A model generated the notes under the pieces. That model made no database searches. It was not told the origin of the DNA and worked only from the letters and a program-made list of their open reading frames with translations. The translations under genes and the position numbers were made by a program. Below, piece by piece: positions 51,910 to 61,955 of a stretch of 64,000 nucleotides of DNA. Numbering within the stretch: the first letter of the stretch is position 1; the number at the start of each line of letters is the position of its first letter. Origin of the DNA: Victivallis lenta (GTDB lineage Bacteria; Verrucomicrobiota; Lentisphaeria; Victivallales; Victivallaceae); the NCBI RefSeq assembly GCF_009695545.1, contig NZ_VUNS01000006.1:1-64000 (forward strand). The letters run 5' to 3'.

Positions 51910-53178
51910 TTATTTCTTCGGGGGCAGGTTCGCATTCATGAAATCGACGAACGCCGCCCAGTCGAAACTGTGCACACTGTGTTCTCCGGCGCGGATGTGA
52001 TAGCCGATGCCTTCGCCGACCGGTTCGTGCAGCTTCGGCATGGGAGCCTCCTCCGGAATGCCGGCGCGGCCGAAGAGCCGGTAGACCTTCGACGCTTCGC
52101 GCGCGGCGAGGAATTCGCCTTCGGGGTCGGCCCAGACGTCGCTCTCCGCGCTCGCCACATAGACCGGGCGCGGCGCCACCAGCGCCAGCAGCTCATGCTG
52201 GTCGACCGGGAGCGCCTCTTCGCGGTCGATGTAGTCCGACAAATTCAGGGCGAACCAGTGCGGGAACACCTCGATGATCTTCCGGAGCGTTTCGCTCTTG
52301 CCGTCCCTGACGATGTGGCGGGTCAGCGATGCGCCGCCGCAGCCGGAATCGTTCGAGACGGCCGCCGCGAAGCGCGGATCGGTCGCCGCCGCCCAGAGCG
52401 AGGTCTTGCCGAGACGGGAGTGTCCCCAGACGATGACGCGGTCCGGATCGACCTCCGGGATGGTCAGCAGTGCGTCGAGTCCGCGCGAGAGCCCCCACGC
52501 CCAGGTCGAGATCGTGCCCGGATCGTCCTTTTTCTGCACGCCGTCGGCAAGGTAGGCGCGGCGGACGCCGGTTTTCCACGAATCGGGCCGGTCCGGTTCG
52601 ATATCGGCGGTGTGGATCGTCGCCAGGCCGTACCCGGCGTCGAGCAGCAGATCGAGGTCGTACCGGTCGGCCCGGTTGCCGCGCGGGCGCGGTTTCGGGT
52701 TCCACTCCGGAATCAGGACGGCCGGATCGAAGGTCGTCGAATGATTTCCCTGAAAATTGAGTCCGAGAAAGACCGGAACCGGCCCTCCGGCGTTCTTCGG
52801 AAGATAGAGCAGCAGCCGGAACGGGTTCGGCTGGTCGATCCCCTTGCAGAGAATGTCGCCCTGAATGCGGATCGCCTTGCCTCCGAGGGCGTTGTCGTCG
52901 CGCTCGAGCACTCTGAATTCGATACCCTCCGGCACCGGCAGCGGCTTGCCGTAGACAGTGGTCGAAAAGAGGTGCAGGAGTTCGGGGCGGCGAATTTCCA
53001 TCCATGCGGCGGCGGAGTCGATTTTCCGGCCGTTGCGGCTGACCAGCGCATCGGGCGGTTCCCCTTTCCAGAAAGCCGGTTCGAGATGGGCGGGCGACTG
53101 GCTCAGCCCCGCGCACCCGGCCAGCAGCATGGCCGGGACGAGCGGAAGCGCCTGGCGGATGATTTTGTTCTTCTGCAT
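51910..53178 (-). CDS. CE15-type glucuronoyl esterase (lipoprotein)
   Basis: 422 aa. Signal peptide with lipobox (AMLLAGCAG). Alpha/beta hydrolase of the CE15 family: nucleophile serine in IVWGHSRLGKTSLWAAA, oxyanion arginine next to it, NDSGCGGASL, acidic region SAESDVWADPEGEF and catalytic histidine candidate in GYHIRAGEHSVHSFDW. CE15 enzymes cleave ester links between lignin or other groups and glucuronoxylan. Start at 53178 preferred for the compact signal peptide; an ATG at 53199 is also in frame. Confidence 0.87.
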   Translation of the reverse strand: MQKNKIIRQALPLVPAMLLAGCAGLSQSPAHLEPAFWKGEPPDALVSRNGRKIDSAAAWMEIRRPELLHLFSTTVYGKPLPVPEGIEFRVLERDDNALGGKAIRIQGDILCKGIDQPNPFRLLLYLPKNAGGPVPVFLGLNFQGNHSTTFDPAVLIPEWNPKPRPRGNRADRYDLDLLLDAGYGLATIHTADIEPDRPDSWKTGVRRAYLADGVQKKDDPGTISTWAWGLSRGLDALLTIPEVDPDRVIVWGHSRLGKTSLWAAATDPRFAAAVSNDSGCGGASLTRHIVRDGKSETLRKIIEVFPHWFALNLSDYIDREEALPVDQHELLALVAPRPVYVASAESDVWADPEGEFLAAREASKVYRLFGRAGIPEEAPMPKLHEPVGEGIGYHIRAGEHSVHSFDWAAFVDFMNANLPPKK

Positions 53179-53295
53179 GATGTTGACTGCTCTTTCCATA
53201 GGTTTCGGTTGATCGCCTTCATCGAATGAATCCGGAAATAGTATATCCGGCGAAGGTGCAAAACGCAAACCGTTCCGGCCGGATTTTTGCGGAAA

Positions 53296-55134
53296 TCAGG
53301 ATTCGCACAGCCGGTCGGCCAGCCCGGACTGGCGGACGGTCCTGTTTTGCAGCGCCGCGGTGATGACCTCTTCGCTTCCCCAGAGTTCGACCCGCTCTTC
53401 CGCCCGGGTGACGGCGGTGTAGAGCAGTTCGCGGGTCAGGAGCGGTCCCGGCTCGTCCGGCAGCACGAAGAGCACGTTGCGGAAACCGGACCCCTGCGAC
53501 TTGTGCACGGTCATGGCGTAAACCGCCTCGTGTTCCGGCAGCTCTGCCGGAATGAAGCTCCGCGCCCGGTTCGGGAAACGGACGCGGACCGCTCCCGGCG
53601 CGGACGGGTCCGCGACGACGAGCCCGATGTCGCCGTTGTACAGTTCCGTCCTCGGGTCGTTCCGGGTGACCAGCAGCGGAACGCCGGGAGAGTGAAGCCC
53701 GTGATGACCCAGCAGCTTCATCATCGCGGCATTCAGCGCCTCGACGCCGCGTTTTCCGCTCCGCATTGCGCCGAGGAGCCGGAAGGAGTTCAGGATTCCG
53801 AACGCGTGTTCGATATTGGTTTCTTCCCCGCTCTCCGCGAGACGGCGCAGATCGTTCATGGCGAATTCGTTGTATACGGGGATCCGCAGCAGCTCCTTCA
53901 GGCGGGCTTCGATTTCGCCGGTCGGGATATCGCGGGTCAGGAAGTCCGGCGCATCGCACCGGGCGATCCGCCCGGCCAGTTGGGGAGCGTCCTCCGGCCG
54001 GAGCTCTTTGATCGCCCGGCTGAATTCTCCGATATGGACCGCCGTGGCGAAACGGTGATTTTCGGTGAGCTCCGCGACGGCCCCCGAGAGCGGCCGCGCA
54101 TCGGCGGACGCGACGCGCCAGCCGGTCTGGCGCCGGAACGCCTCCGCCGCGTCGGGCCGGAGCGCATTCAGTTCCGCCGCATCGCAGAGGTCCGAGAGGA
54201 CCGCGCCGGCTTCCACCGACGCGAGCTGGTCTTTGTCGCCGAGCAGGACGAGACGGCACTCCGGCCGCAGCGCATCGAGCAGTTTCCCCATCAGCAGCAG
54301 CGGAACCATCGAGCACTCGTCGACGACGACCAGGTCCCACGGCAGCGGGTTCCGGCGGTCGTGCCGGCAGTTGCCGCGCGGATCGATGCCGAGCAGCCGG
54401 TGCAGGGTCGAACTCGGCAGCGAAAGCAGCCGCGATTTGACCGTATCGGAGACGTTCAGCCGGCCGACGCCGCTTGCGAGCGACTCCGCAAGACGCGCCT
54501 GCGCCTTGCCGGTCGGCGCGGCGAGCGCCACGGCGAGCTCCGGATTGCGTTCGAGTTCAAGCGCGAGCAGCGCCGCCACCACGGTGGTCTTGCCGGTTCC
54601 GGGACCGCCCGATATGATCGAGAACGAGTTTGACATGGCGGTGTAGACGGCGAGCTGCTGGTGATCGACCCAGAGCCGGTCCGCCGCGGCTGCGAAGTAG
54701 GGGAGGAGCCCGGCCAGCGCGCCGGCGGGCAGTTCCGGCGGCGGGACGCTCCTGTCGAGTTTGCGGAGGATTTCACCGGCGATACGTTTTTCGCAGTCGT
54801 AATAACGCCTGAGATAAAGCCTTCCCGCCTCGTCGAGCATGAGCGGCGCGGTCGGTTCCGCGACGAGCGGCCGGAACTCCGGGCGGCGGAGCACGGCGAG
54901 CCAGCCGTCAAGCCCGGGGAGCGTGAGCCGGTTCTCCCCTTCGCCGAGCTGCTGCCCGGCCCAGAGTTCGAGGCGGCAGCAGCTGTGTCCTTCGCGCACC
55001 GCGCGCGAGACGAGTGCGGCGGCGGCGGCAAGCTCGGCAGCCAGCGGTCTGCCGGAGAGCCGTTCGAGGAAGTCCGCGAATACGGCGTCGATCGCTTCGA
55101 AGCCTTCGATTGCGGCGAAATGAATCCTGCTCAT
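53296..55134 (-). CDS. recD: RecBCD helicase subunit RecD
   Basis: 612 aa. SF1B helicase moving 5'-3'. Walker A IISGGPGTGKTTVVAALL, DEAD-like VVVDECSMVPLLLM, LLGDKDQLASVEAGAVL, and C-terminal VYAMTVHKSQGSGF and LLYTAVTRAEERVELWG. Completes the double-strand-break repair nuclease with RecB and RecC. The ATG overlaps the recB stop by 4 bases; the frame upstream runs antisense into recB and is discarded. Confidence 0.94.
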   Translation of the reverse strand: MSRIHFAAIEGFEAIDAVFADFLERLSGRPLAAELAAAAALVSRAVREGHSCCRLELWAGQQLGEGENRLTLPGLDGWLAVLRRPEFRPLVAEPTAPLMLDEAGRLYLRRYYDCEKRIAGEILRKLDRSVPPPELPAGALAGLLPYFAAAADRLWVDHQQLAVYTAMSNSFSIISGGPGTGKTTVVAALLALELERNPELAVALAAPTGKAQARLAESLASGVGRLNVSDTVKSRLLSLPSSTLHRLLGIDPRGNCRHDRRNPLPWDLVVVDECSMVPLLLMGKLLDALRPECRLVLLGDKDQLASVEAGAVLSDLCDAAELNALRPDAAEAFRRQTGWRVASADARPLSGAVAELTENHRFATAVHIGEFSRAIKELRPEDAPQLAGRIARCDAPDFLTRDIPTGEIEARLKELLRIPVYNEFAMNDLRRLAESGEETNIEHAFGILNSFRLLGAMRSGKRGVEALNAAMMKLLGHHGLHSPGVPLLVTRNDPRTELYNGDIGLVVADPSAPGAVRVRFPNRARSFIPAELPEHEAVYAMTVHKSQGSGFRNVLFVLPDEPGPLLTRELLYTAVTRAEERVELWGSEEVITAALQNRTVRQSGLADRLCES

Positions 55135-58100
55135 CCGATCAGCTCCTCGAGTTGGCGCACAAGTTCGTACGGCGGTTTGTCGTGAAAGACGCCGCGGCCC
55201 GGATGGTCCGGCGACACGCCGCGGACGAAGAGATAGAAAACTCCTCCGAACAGCGACTCGTATTCGGCCTCGTCGAAGCGGCCGAGGCGCATGCGCAGAT
55301 ATTTGACCGCGGCGACCGTATAGATCAGGTACTGAAGAAAATAGAAGCTCCCGGCCATTGCGGCGGGCAGCCGCTCCGGCAGGAAGTTCGCACTCCTGCC
55401 GCCCAGCCGGTTCGACTTCCAGTCGAGAATGAAATAACGTCCGTGGTGGCGGAAGAAGAGGTCGATGAATCCGTTCAGGCAGCCGCCCGAGACGGTACGG
55501 TTCCAGACCGGCCACTCGCAGAGGCCGAACCGCTCGGCCGCATAGCACTCAAGCAGTCTCCGGAGCTGCTTCGTTGTGAAACCGGAGCGGAAGCGGTAGG
55601 CGAACTCCAGCTCGGAGAGCCGTTCGCGCCGCGGCACTTCCGCGAGGCGGAACGCGACGCCGTCCGCGCCGCGGAGCGGGGAACGGAACACATCCTGCGC
55701 CATTCGGACCGTAAGCTTGAGCTTTTCCTCCGGATCTTCGCCGCCGCGCAGCAGCCCGAAATCGGTCAGCTGCGGCAGCGCGAGCGCGCGGAGCTCCTCC
55801 TCCCCGGCGCTGAAGTCGGCGAGTTCGAAGATCCGGTGCCAGGCGTTGCCCGCCGCCGCTCCGCCGCGGACGGCGAAGATGCCGCCGTCGGGCAGTTCTC
55901 CGGGTGTGCCGGGTTCCTGTTCCTTTTCGTCATAATCATATGGAGTGTCGGCGCCTCCCTGCGGACTCAGGCTCGAGTAGCTGACGAACTGCCAGCCGGA
56001 GTCGATGCCGAGCCGGACCGGCGGCAGCTCAAGCTCAAGCGTCGCGCCCGGGTCCTGCCGGTAAAACGGCGGCGGTTCGGGCGCCGTCTCCGGGTCGAGG
56101 AGTTCGGCCGGGATCTGCGGCTCGGGCGGGTCGGCGAGGAGCGCCTGGACCGGGGAAGTTCCCCGGGCCCCCGCTTCGCGCATGCGGAACAGCCAGTCGG
56201 GCGCTGTCGCCTTCGGCCCTTTCCCCCAGAAAATGCGGCAGTGGTGTTTCGCCCGGGTCACGGCGACGTAGGCGAGGCGCAGAAGCTCCTGCAGCCGTTC
56301 GTCCTGCGCTTTCCGCTTTCCCTCCGGCGAATCGGTGAGATCGTATTCTAGCTTTCCGCCGGCGTTGTGGAACAGCTCCGCGCGCTTCTCCGCATCGCCG
56401 AGATGGAGCCCGGGCAGGAGGACGATCGGAAATTCGAGTCCCTTGCTGCCGTGGATCGTCATCAGCGTAACCGCTTCGCGGTCGGTTTCGAGAAGCTGCT
56501 GATACTCCTCGCCGTCGCCTTTGTCCGGATCGGCGATCCGTTCAGCCAGAAAGTCGGCGACTCCGGCCGGGGAGAGCCCGCGCCGGGCCGACTCCTGCTC
56601 GAGCAGGTCGCCGAGCTGCAGGAGGTTGGTCAGCTTCCGTTCGCCGCGCGGCAGGGCCGGATAACGCTTGCGCACCTGCCGCGCCGTGAGGAGCGCATTG
56701 AAAAATTCGATGAAGCTGCCGTTCTCCCAGATCGTCTGCAGTTCGCGCAGCTTCGTCTGTTCCTCCGCGAGCTCCCGCTCGCCGCGTTCGGTCTGGAGCT
56801 CCGCGATCGCCGCGACCGGCATGCCGCCGATCGGGGTGGCCAGCAGGTTCGGCAGCCGGCGCACGTCGTTCGACGCTACGGCGCGGAGGACGGTCAGGAG
56901 TTCGCGCGCGTCTTCCGAGTCGAAGATGTTCCCGGTCCGGGTGAACACGGCCGGAATATGCAGCGCGTGCAGCTCCGCCGCAAGCAGCTCCGCTTCGTAG
57001 CCGCGAAGGACGAGAATCGCGATGTCGCGCGGACGGATGCCGGATTCGCCGCGCCCCGGCAGAGCGAGCGAGGGGTCGCTGAGCAGCTCGAGCACGGCGC
57101 GGGCGGTCCGGCTGCGGCACTCCGCCTCGTTTGCATCGGGAAGGCGGATGATCCGCAGCGGGTGCGCTTCGGGCACTCCGTTCCGGAGCAGCGCCGGGGC
57201 CGGTTCCGGCGCGCGAACCTCCGGGAACGTGATGGACGGATCGGCGAACGGATCGGCGTGCCGGTGGAACAGCGTGTTGACGTCGGCGATCATGGCCGCG
57301 GCGGAACGGTAGTTGGCCGTCAGCGTATATTTTCTCCCTCCGGCGGCCTCGAGCTCGCGGACGGCGCGGCGGTAGACCGCGATGTCGCCGCCGCGGAACG
57401 CATAAATCGCCTGCCTCGGGTCGCCGACCATATAAAGCGTTCCCTCCGGCGGGCGGAAGATCGAGGTGAAGATTTCATACTGAACCGGATCGGTGTCCTG
57501 AAACTCGTCGACGATTCCGACCGGATAGCGTTGCCGCAGCACGGCGGGAAGCGGACTTGAAGCAGCGTGGAGCGCATGGTGCACTTCTTGAAGCAAGTCG
57601 TTGAAAGTCTGGAGGTTTTCCCGTTTGCGGCGCTGCTCGAAGCCGTGGCGGATGAAGGCGGCCGCCGCGAGTTTCAGCGCGTTGCCGTAGTCGCGGACCA
57701 GCTCCGCCAGCCGGTCCGCCAGCCGGAACGGTCCGGCGGCGAGGCGCGCTTTCACCTCCTCCGGCGTCGTTCCCTTCAGCCGTTTCTTCACTTTGGTTTC
57801 GAGAACCGACAGTCCGAGACCGGACAGGCATTTGAGGGCCTCCGCCGTATCGGGTTTCCGCAGCGCCGCCTCCGCCGCGGCGGGTGCGTCGGCCGCTGCA
57901 AAATTGCCGAGTTTGTTCAGATAAGGAGCCGCTTCGGCCAGTGCGCCCGCCAGATCGGCGTTTTGCAGCTCGGAAATGATCGATTCCGCCTCCCGCAGAA
58001 TGAGTTCCGCTTCCTCTTCCGTTCCGGCGAGCGGGGTCCGGATCACGAGCTCCGGGTGTGCGGCTTTCAGTTTTGCCGGCCCGGTCAGGCTTTCCGGCGT

Positions 58101-58646
58101 GATCCCGGCCGCTTCGGCCATTGCGTTCCGGAGCTTCGGGCCGGGCGCGTAGAAGATGCGGCGGTAGAAGTCCATGCCGAGTTCCGCGATCATGCCGGAA
58201 GTGTCTTTCACGAGTTCGCTGCGGAAGAGGACGCCGCTCTCGAATGCGTTCTCGCCGAGCACCCGGGCGCAGAAGCCGTGGATGGTCGAGATCGCTGCAT
58301 CGTCGAAGCTGCTCAGGGCGTTTTTCAGCAGCCCGGCGCACGCTTCGCGCGGCACGCCTGCTTCGGCCGCCCGCTCCAGAAGCAGCCGTTCGCGCTCCGA
58401 GGCCGGCTCCGCTCCGGTCGCGGCGTCGAGCATCGTGCCGAGCACCGCGCGGATGCGTTCCTTCAATTCGGCGGCGGCGGCCTCGGTGAAGGTCACGACC
58501 AGCAGCGAGCGGATCGGCAGCCGCCGCTCGAGCAGGAAACGGACCGCAAGATTCTGGATCGTATAGGTTTTTCCGGTTCCCGCGGCGGCTTCGATGAGGT
58601 TCCAGCCGTCGAGACGGTAATCGAGGTAATCGGGGCGCTCGTTCAC
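55131..58646 (-). CDS. recB: RecBCD helicase-nuclease subunit RecB
   Basis: 1171 aa. 3'-5' SF1A helicase with C-terminal nuclease. Walker A LIEAAAGTGKTYTIQNLAVR, VTFTEAAAAELKERI, GIVDEFQDTDPVQYEIF, YMVGDPRQAIYAFRGGDI, TIHGSKGLEFPIVLLPG, and nuclease motif LNGFIDLFFRHHGRYFILDWKSN with the metal-binding Asp-Asp-Lys. GTG start at 58646 with AAGGAGG 7 bases upstream, overlapping the recC stop. Confidence 0.95.
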   Translation of the reverse strand: MNERPDYLDYRLDGWNLIEAAAGTGKTYTIQNLAVRFLLERRLPIRSLLVVTFTEAAAAELKERIRAVLGTMLDAATGAEPASERERLLLERAAEAGVPREACAGLLKNALSSFDDAAISTIHGFCARVLGENAFESGVLFRSELVKDTSGMIAELGMDFYRRIFYAPGPKLRNAMAEAAGITPESLTGPAKLKAAHPELVIRTPLAGTEEEAELILREAESIISELQNADLAGALAEAAPYLNKLGNFAAADAPAAAEAALRKPDTAEALKCLSGLGLSVLETKVKKRLKGTTPEEVKARLAAGPFRLADRLAELVRDYGNALKLAAAAFIRHGFEQRRKRENLQTFNDLLQEVHHALHAASSPLPAVLRQRYPVGIVDEFQDTDPVQYEIFTSIFRPPEGTLYMVGDPRQAIYAFRGGDIAVYRRAVRELEAAGGRKYTLTANYRSAAAMIADVNTLFHRHADPFADPSITFPEVRAPEPAPALLRNGVPEAHPLRIIRLPDANEAECRSRTARAVLELLSDPSLALPGRGESGIRPRDIAILVLRGYEAELLAAELHALHIPAVFTRTGNIFDSEDARELLTVLRAVASNDVRRLPNLLATPIGGMPVAAIAELQTERGERELAEEQTKLRELQTIWENGSFIEFFNALLTARQVRKRYPALPRGERKLTNLLQLGDLLEQESARRGLSPAGVADFLAERIADPDKGDGEEYQQLLETDREAVTLMTIHGSKGLEFPIVLLPGLHLGDAEKRAELFHNAGGKLEYDLTDSPEGKRKAQDERLQELLRLAYVAVTRAKHHCRIFWGKGPKATAPDWLFRMREAGARGTSPVQALLADPPEPQIPAELLDPETAPEPPPFYRQDPGATLELELPPVRLGIDSGWQFVSYSSLSPQGGADTPYDYDEKEQEPGTPGELPDGGIFAVRGGAAAGNAWHRIFELADFSAGEEELRALALPQLTDFGLLRGGEDPEEKLKLTVRMAQDVFRSPLRGADGVAFRLAEVPRRERLSELEFAYRFRSGFTTKQLRRLLECYAAERFGLCEWPVWNRTVSGGCLNGFIDLFFRHHGRYFILDWKSNRLGGRSANFLPERLPAAMAGSFYFLQYLIYTVAAVKYLRMRLGRFDEAEYESLFGGVFYLFVRGVSPDHPGRGVFHDKPPYELVRQLEELIG

Positions 58647-61600
58647 GGTTCGACCTCCTTCAGTTCAAGCGAGCCGAGCAGAATCCGGGCGCACCGTTCG
58701 AGCGCCTCCGTGAAGCCGGGGTCGTCGAAGGAGTCGGGGCCGTAGCAGCGGCGGACGGCCGGGTCGTCGAGGTCGCCGGTGATGCCGCCGGCCTTGCAGG
58801 AGGAGGTGAACGCGCGCCGGGCAGCCTCGAGCCCGCGCTCGAAACAGGCCTGCGAGGCCTTTTCGAAAAACGGCAGCGGAGTCTGCTGCCCCTCCAGGAA
58901 AAGCGCAAGATAGGTATTCAGGACCGACTGCGCCTCTTCGCGGCTGACGGCATCCAGCCGATGTTCTTTCGGTTCTCCGCGTTCGAAGGTCAGAAGCCGG
59001 GTGGTCACCGGCTCCCGCTGCATCAGCGACAACAGCAGATGGCGGAGCCCGGCGCGGACCGTGTATTTGGGTTTGAGCCCCGAATAGAACAGCAGGTGCT
59101 GGCTGAGGCCGTCGGGCGCGGTTTCGATGGTTCCGGCAATGCGCAGCTGCCCCGATTCGAGGCTGACGGTCATCGGAACCCGGTTCCGCAGGGCGTCGCG
59201 CCACGATTGCGGCAGTTTCTGCACGGTCCCGTAAATTTCGTCGAACAGCAGCTCGCCGCCGTGACCGACCGGCAGGCGGTTGCCGCGCCGCAGCAGCCGG
59301 TACTGGGTGTCGCGGTCGAGTTCGTCGAGCGTAAAGGCGCCGATTTCGGTCTTGAGCAGGTACTGCTGCAGACGGTCGACGCTTTCCGGCGTCGGCTCGA
59401 CGTCTCCCGAGTCCTCTTCGTCGTTGAACAGGAATATGTTGGCGCGGTTGTTCAGGAACCAGCGGCACGGATTGGTGAAAAAGCGTTCGAGCTCCTGCGG
59501 TGAAATCGCCGCAATTCCGGCCGGTTCGAGGTGCGGCACCGCCTCCGGTTCCGGCGGCCGGCCGCGACGCAGCGAGGCGAGCAGCGTCTCGGCCGCCTCA
59601 AAGTTCTCGCGGGAGCGGGAGCGCGCGTCGGGGTTCGGATTGTTGCGGTCGAAGTAGCTGAATTCGAACGGCTGCAGGCGGTGGCGCGTCTCCTCGAACG
59701 GAGCGCTTTTCTTCAGGTAGGCGATGAGTTCGCCGAGCGGGATCGCGGGCGGAAACTCGTCGTTCCCGCGCGCGGTCTGCCCCTGATAGAAGAGCAGCAG
59801 ATTCCGGCGGGCCGACAGGATCGCCTCGAGGAACAGATAGCGGTCCTCGGCCTGGCGGGAACGGTCGCACGGGGCGATCTTCCGGCTGATCAGGTTGAAA
59901 CCGAGCTTGAGGTCGCGGCGCGGGAACTCACCGTCGTTGAGACCGACGATCGCCACGACCTTCATCGGAATGCTCCGCATCGGCACGAGCGAGCAGAAGG
60001 TGATTTTTCCGCGCAGGAACGGGTCGTTCCGTCCCGCCGGGGAGAGCGCCGCGTCGACGGCGTCTTCGATGACGTCGACCGGTACGGGAGAATCGTAGGC
60101 GGCCGCCGCAGCCTGCCGCCCCGGTAGCTGCACGGCGCGGCGGAGTGCGGAGAATTCGTCGAACTCCTCGTCGGCGGGGAGAAAGAGCTCGTCGAGCGCC
60201 TTCAGCAGCAGCTCGCTCCACTCCTGCGGCGGCCGGCTCCCGGCGCAGTCGCGGCGGAGCGCGGAGATCCGCTCGACGGCAGAGACGAGCCTGCCGAGCA
60301 GGACGGAACTGCTTCCCTCCACCGCTTCGAGCGGCAGGAGCCCGTCCGAGTGAAGGTCCCCCGGCACCGTTTCGCGGGCGAAACCGAGCAGCAGCCGGTC
60401 GAGTCCCTGCCGCCATGAATACTCCTCGAAACCGACCGTGCAGTTTGCGAGCCGGTCGTTGCGGTCGACTCCCCAGCGGATGCCGGCGCGTTCGATCCAG
60501 TCGGCGACCGGGTCAAGGTCGGCCGCTTCGATTCCGAACCGGCTGCGGATGGCCGGAACATGGAGCAGGTCAAGCACTTTCGATGCTTCGAACCGGCTGT
60601 GGCGAAGCTTCAGCAGCTCGAAGAACGCGTCGGCGATCCGGCTCGTCCGGCGCAGGCTGCGGTCGGAGACGGCGTAGACGTTTTTGAGCGGTCCCTGGCC
60701 GAAGATCGAACGGATGTACGGCACGTAGGTGTTGATGTCGGGCGCCATGACGATGATGTCGCGCGGCTGAAGCTCCGGATCTTCCAGCAGTTCGAGCAGC
60801 TGGTCGTGAAGCACTTCGATTTCCCGGCGCGCGCTGTGGCAGTTGTGTACGCGGATGGTGCGGTCCTGCGGGGGGAAGTCGAAGCGGCGTCCGGTGATCT
60901 CGCCGTCCGGTTCCGGGCCGCGGCGGAACATGGCGTGGATGTCCTGCTGCAGCGCCGTGAGACGGGTCGGGTTCACATAATCGTCCGGACCGTCGCCGGA
61001 AGTTTCGAGGAACGGTTCGAAGAGTTCGCCGTCCTCCGGGTGGATCACCTCCGGCATTCCGGCCATATGGCGGAAGAATTCGCGCCCCTGCGCGCCGAAG
61101 GAGGCCAGCAGCGGGTTGCCGTCGTGGAACTGCTCGAGCGTCCCGCCGTCCCGCGCGACGAGGCGGGCCGCTTCGAAGTCGGAATATTGTTCGCTCCAAT
61201 ACTCCCGGCTCGGATTCAGGTAGAAGAAGTTGACGACGGTGAACTCCGAGAGTTTCAGGAAGAAGTCCAGGAAAAGCGGCGGCATCGTGCCTACCCCGAA
61301 CACCGTGACCCGTTCCGGCAGCGCGCCGGGCGGAACCGCCCGCAGCCGGAAGAATTCGGAGAAATAGTGTTCCCGCCCCTTATGTCCGCCGCGCAGCTCC
61401 AGGTACAGCCGTTTCTGCCAGTCGGCATCATTCCATTCCGGCCGGTTTCCGGCGCGCCACTCCTCGAGCATTTTCGGGCGGTAGATCTGGTACTGGTCGA
61501 AGAGGTCGGCGATCCGGCAGCCGAGCTGCCAGCGCTTCAGTTCCGCCTGCGGTCCCGACAGGTAGGCGGCGAGCTCGGGGTAGCGCTCCGGCTCCCGTTC

Positions 61601-61903
61601 GAGAATCCGGCAGATTTTCCACGGCAGGAGTTCGGTCGAGAACCGCTCGAAGTCGGCCCGGAACTGAGGAAAGACCGCTTCGAGCGTCCGGTTGATGAAG
61701 TTGACCAGGAACGGCGTGTCGAAATTCGCGGCGATCCGGCCGGAGTCCCCGATGCGCAGCTTCAGCCACGCCGCCATGCCCTGCGTCTGCACCACCACTG
61801 TTTCGGGAGTGAAAACGTCGGCGGGCAGCGAGCCGCAGACGAGCGAGATGAACTTCTCCGCCAGCCGCTCGAGCTTGTTGCCCGTATAAAGGTAAAATTT
61901 CAC
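58643..61903 (-). CDS. recC: RecBCD subunit RecC
   Basis: 1086 aa. Chi-recognition and pin subunit; a dead SF1 helicase fold without Walker motifs. Starts VKFYLYTGNKLERLAEKF, with VVVQTQGMAAWLKLRI, VHNCHSARREIEVLHDQLLE, PRDIIVMAPDINTYVPYI and MRSIPMKVVAIVGLNDGEFP, all typical of RecC. GTG at 61903 with GAGGGAG 5 bases before it; a longer frame to 62089 is antisense-like noise. 52 bases after the glycosylase gene. Confidence 0.93.
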   Translation of the reverse strand: MKFYLYTGNKLERLAEKFISLVCGSLPADVFTPETVVVQTQGMAAWLKLRIGDSGRIAANFDTPFLVNFINRTLEAVFPQFRADFERFSTELLPWKICRILEREPERYPELAAYLSGPQAELKRWQLGCRIADLFDQYQIYRPKMLEEWRAGNRPEWNDADWQKRLYLELRGGHKGREHYFSEFFRLRAVPPGALPERVTVFGVGTMPPLFLDFFLKLSEFTVVNFFYLNPSREYWSEQYSDFEAARLVARDGGTLEQFHDGNPLLASFGAQGREFFRHMAGMPEVIHPEDGELFEPFLETSGDGPDDYVNPTRLTALQQDIHAMFRRGPEPDGEITGRRFDFPPQDRTIRVHNCHSARREIEVLHDQLLELLEDPELQPRDIIVMAPDINTYVPYIRSIFGQGPLKNVYAVSDRSLRRTSRIADAFFELLKLRHSRFEASKVLDLLHVPAIRSRFGIEAADLDPVADWIERAGIRWGVDRNDRLANCTVGFEEYSWRQGLDRLLLGFARETVPGDLHSDGLLPLEAVEGSSSVLLGRLVSAVERISALRRDCAGSRPPQEWSELLLKALDELFLPADEEFDEFSALRRAVQLPGRQAAAAAYDSPVPVDVIEDAVDAALSPAGRNDPFLRGKITFCSLVPMRSIPMKVVAIVGLNDGEFPRRDLKLGFNLISRKIAPCDRSRQAEDRYLFLEAILSARRNLLLFYQGQTARGNDEFPPAIPLGELIAYLKKSAPFEETRHRLQPFEFSYFDRNNPNPDARSRSRENFEAAETLLASLRRGRPPEPEAVPHLEPAGIAAISPQELERFFTNPCRWFLNNRANIFLFNDEEDSGDVEPTPESVDRLQQYLLKTEIGAFTLDELDRDTQYRLLRRGNRLPVGHGGELLFDEIYGTVQKLPQSWRDALRNRVPMTVSLESGQLRIAGTIETAPDGLSQHLLFYSGLKPKYTVRAGLRHLLLSLMQREPVTTRLLTFERGEPKEHRLDAVSREEAQSVLNTYLALFLEGQQTPLPFFEKASQACFERGLEAARRAFTSSCKAGGITGDLDDPAVRRCYGPDSFDDPGFTEALERCARILLGSLELKEVEP

Positions 61904-61955
61904 AAAAACTCCCTCGCTGTTACCGGTGGGAATATACCGGAGCGCGGGCTCTTTT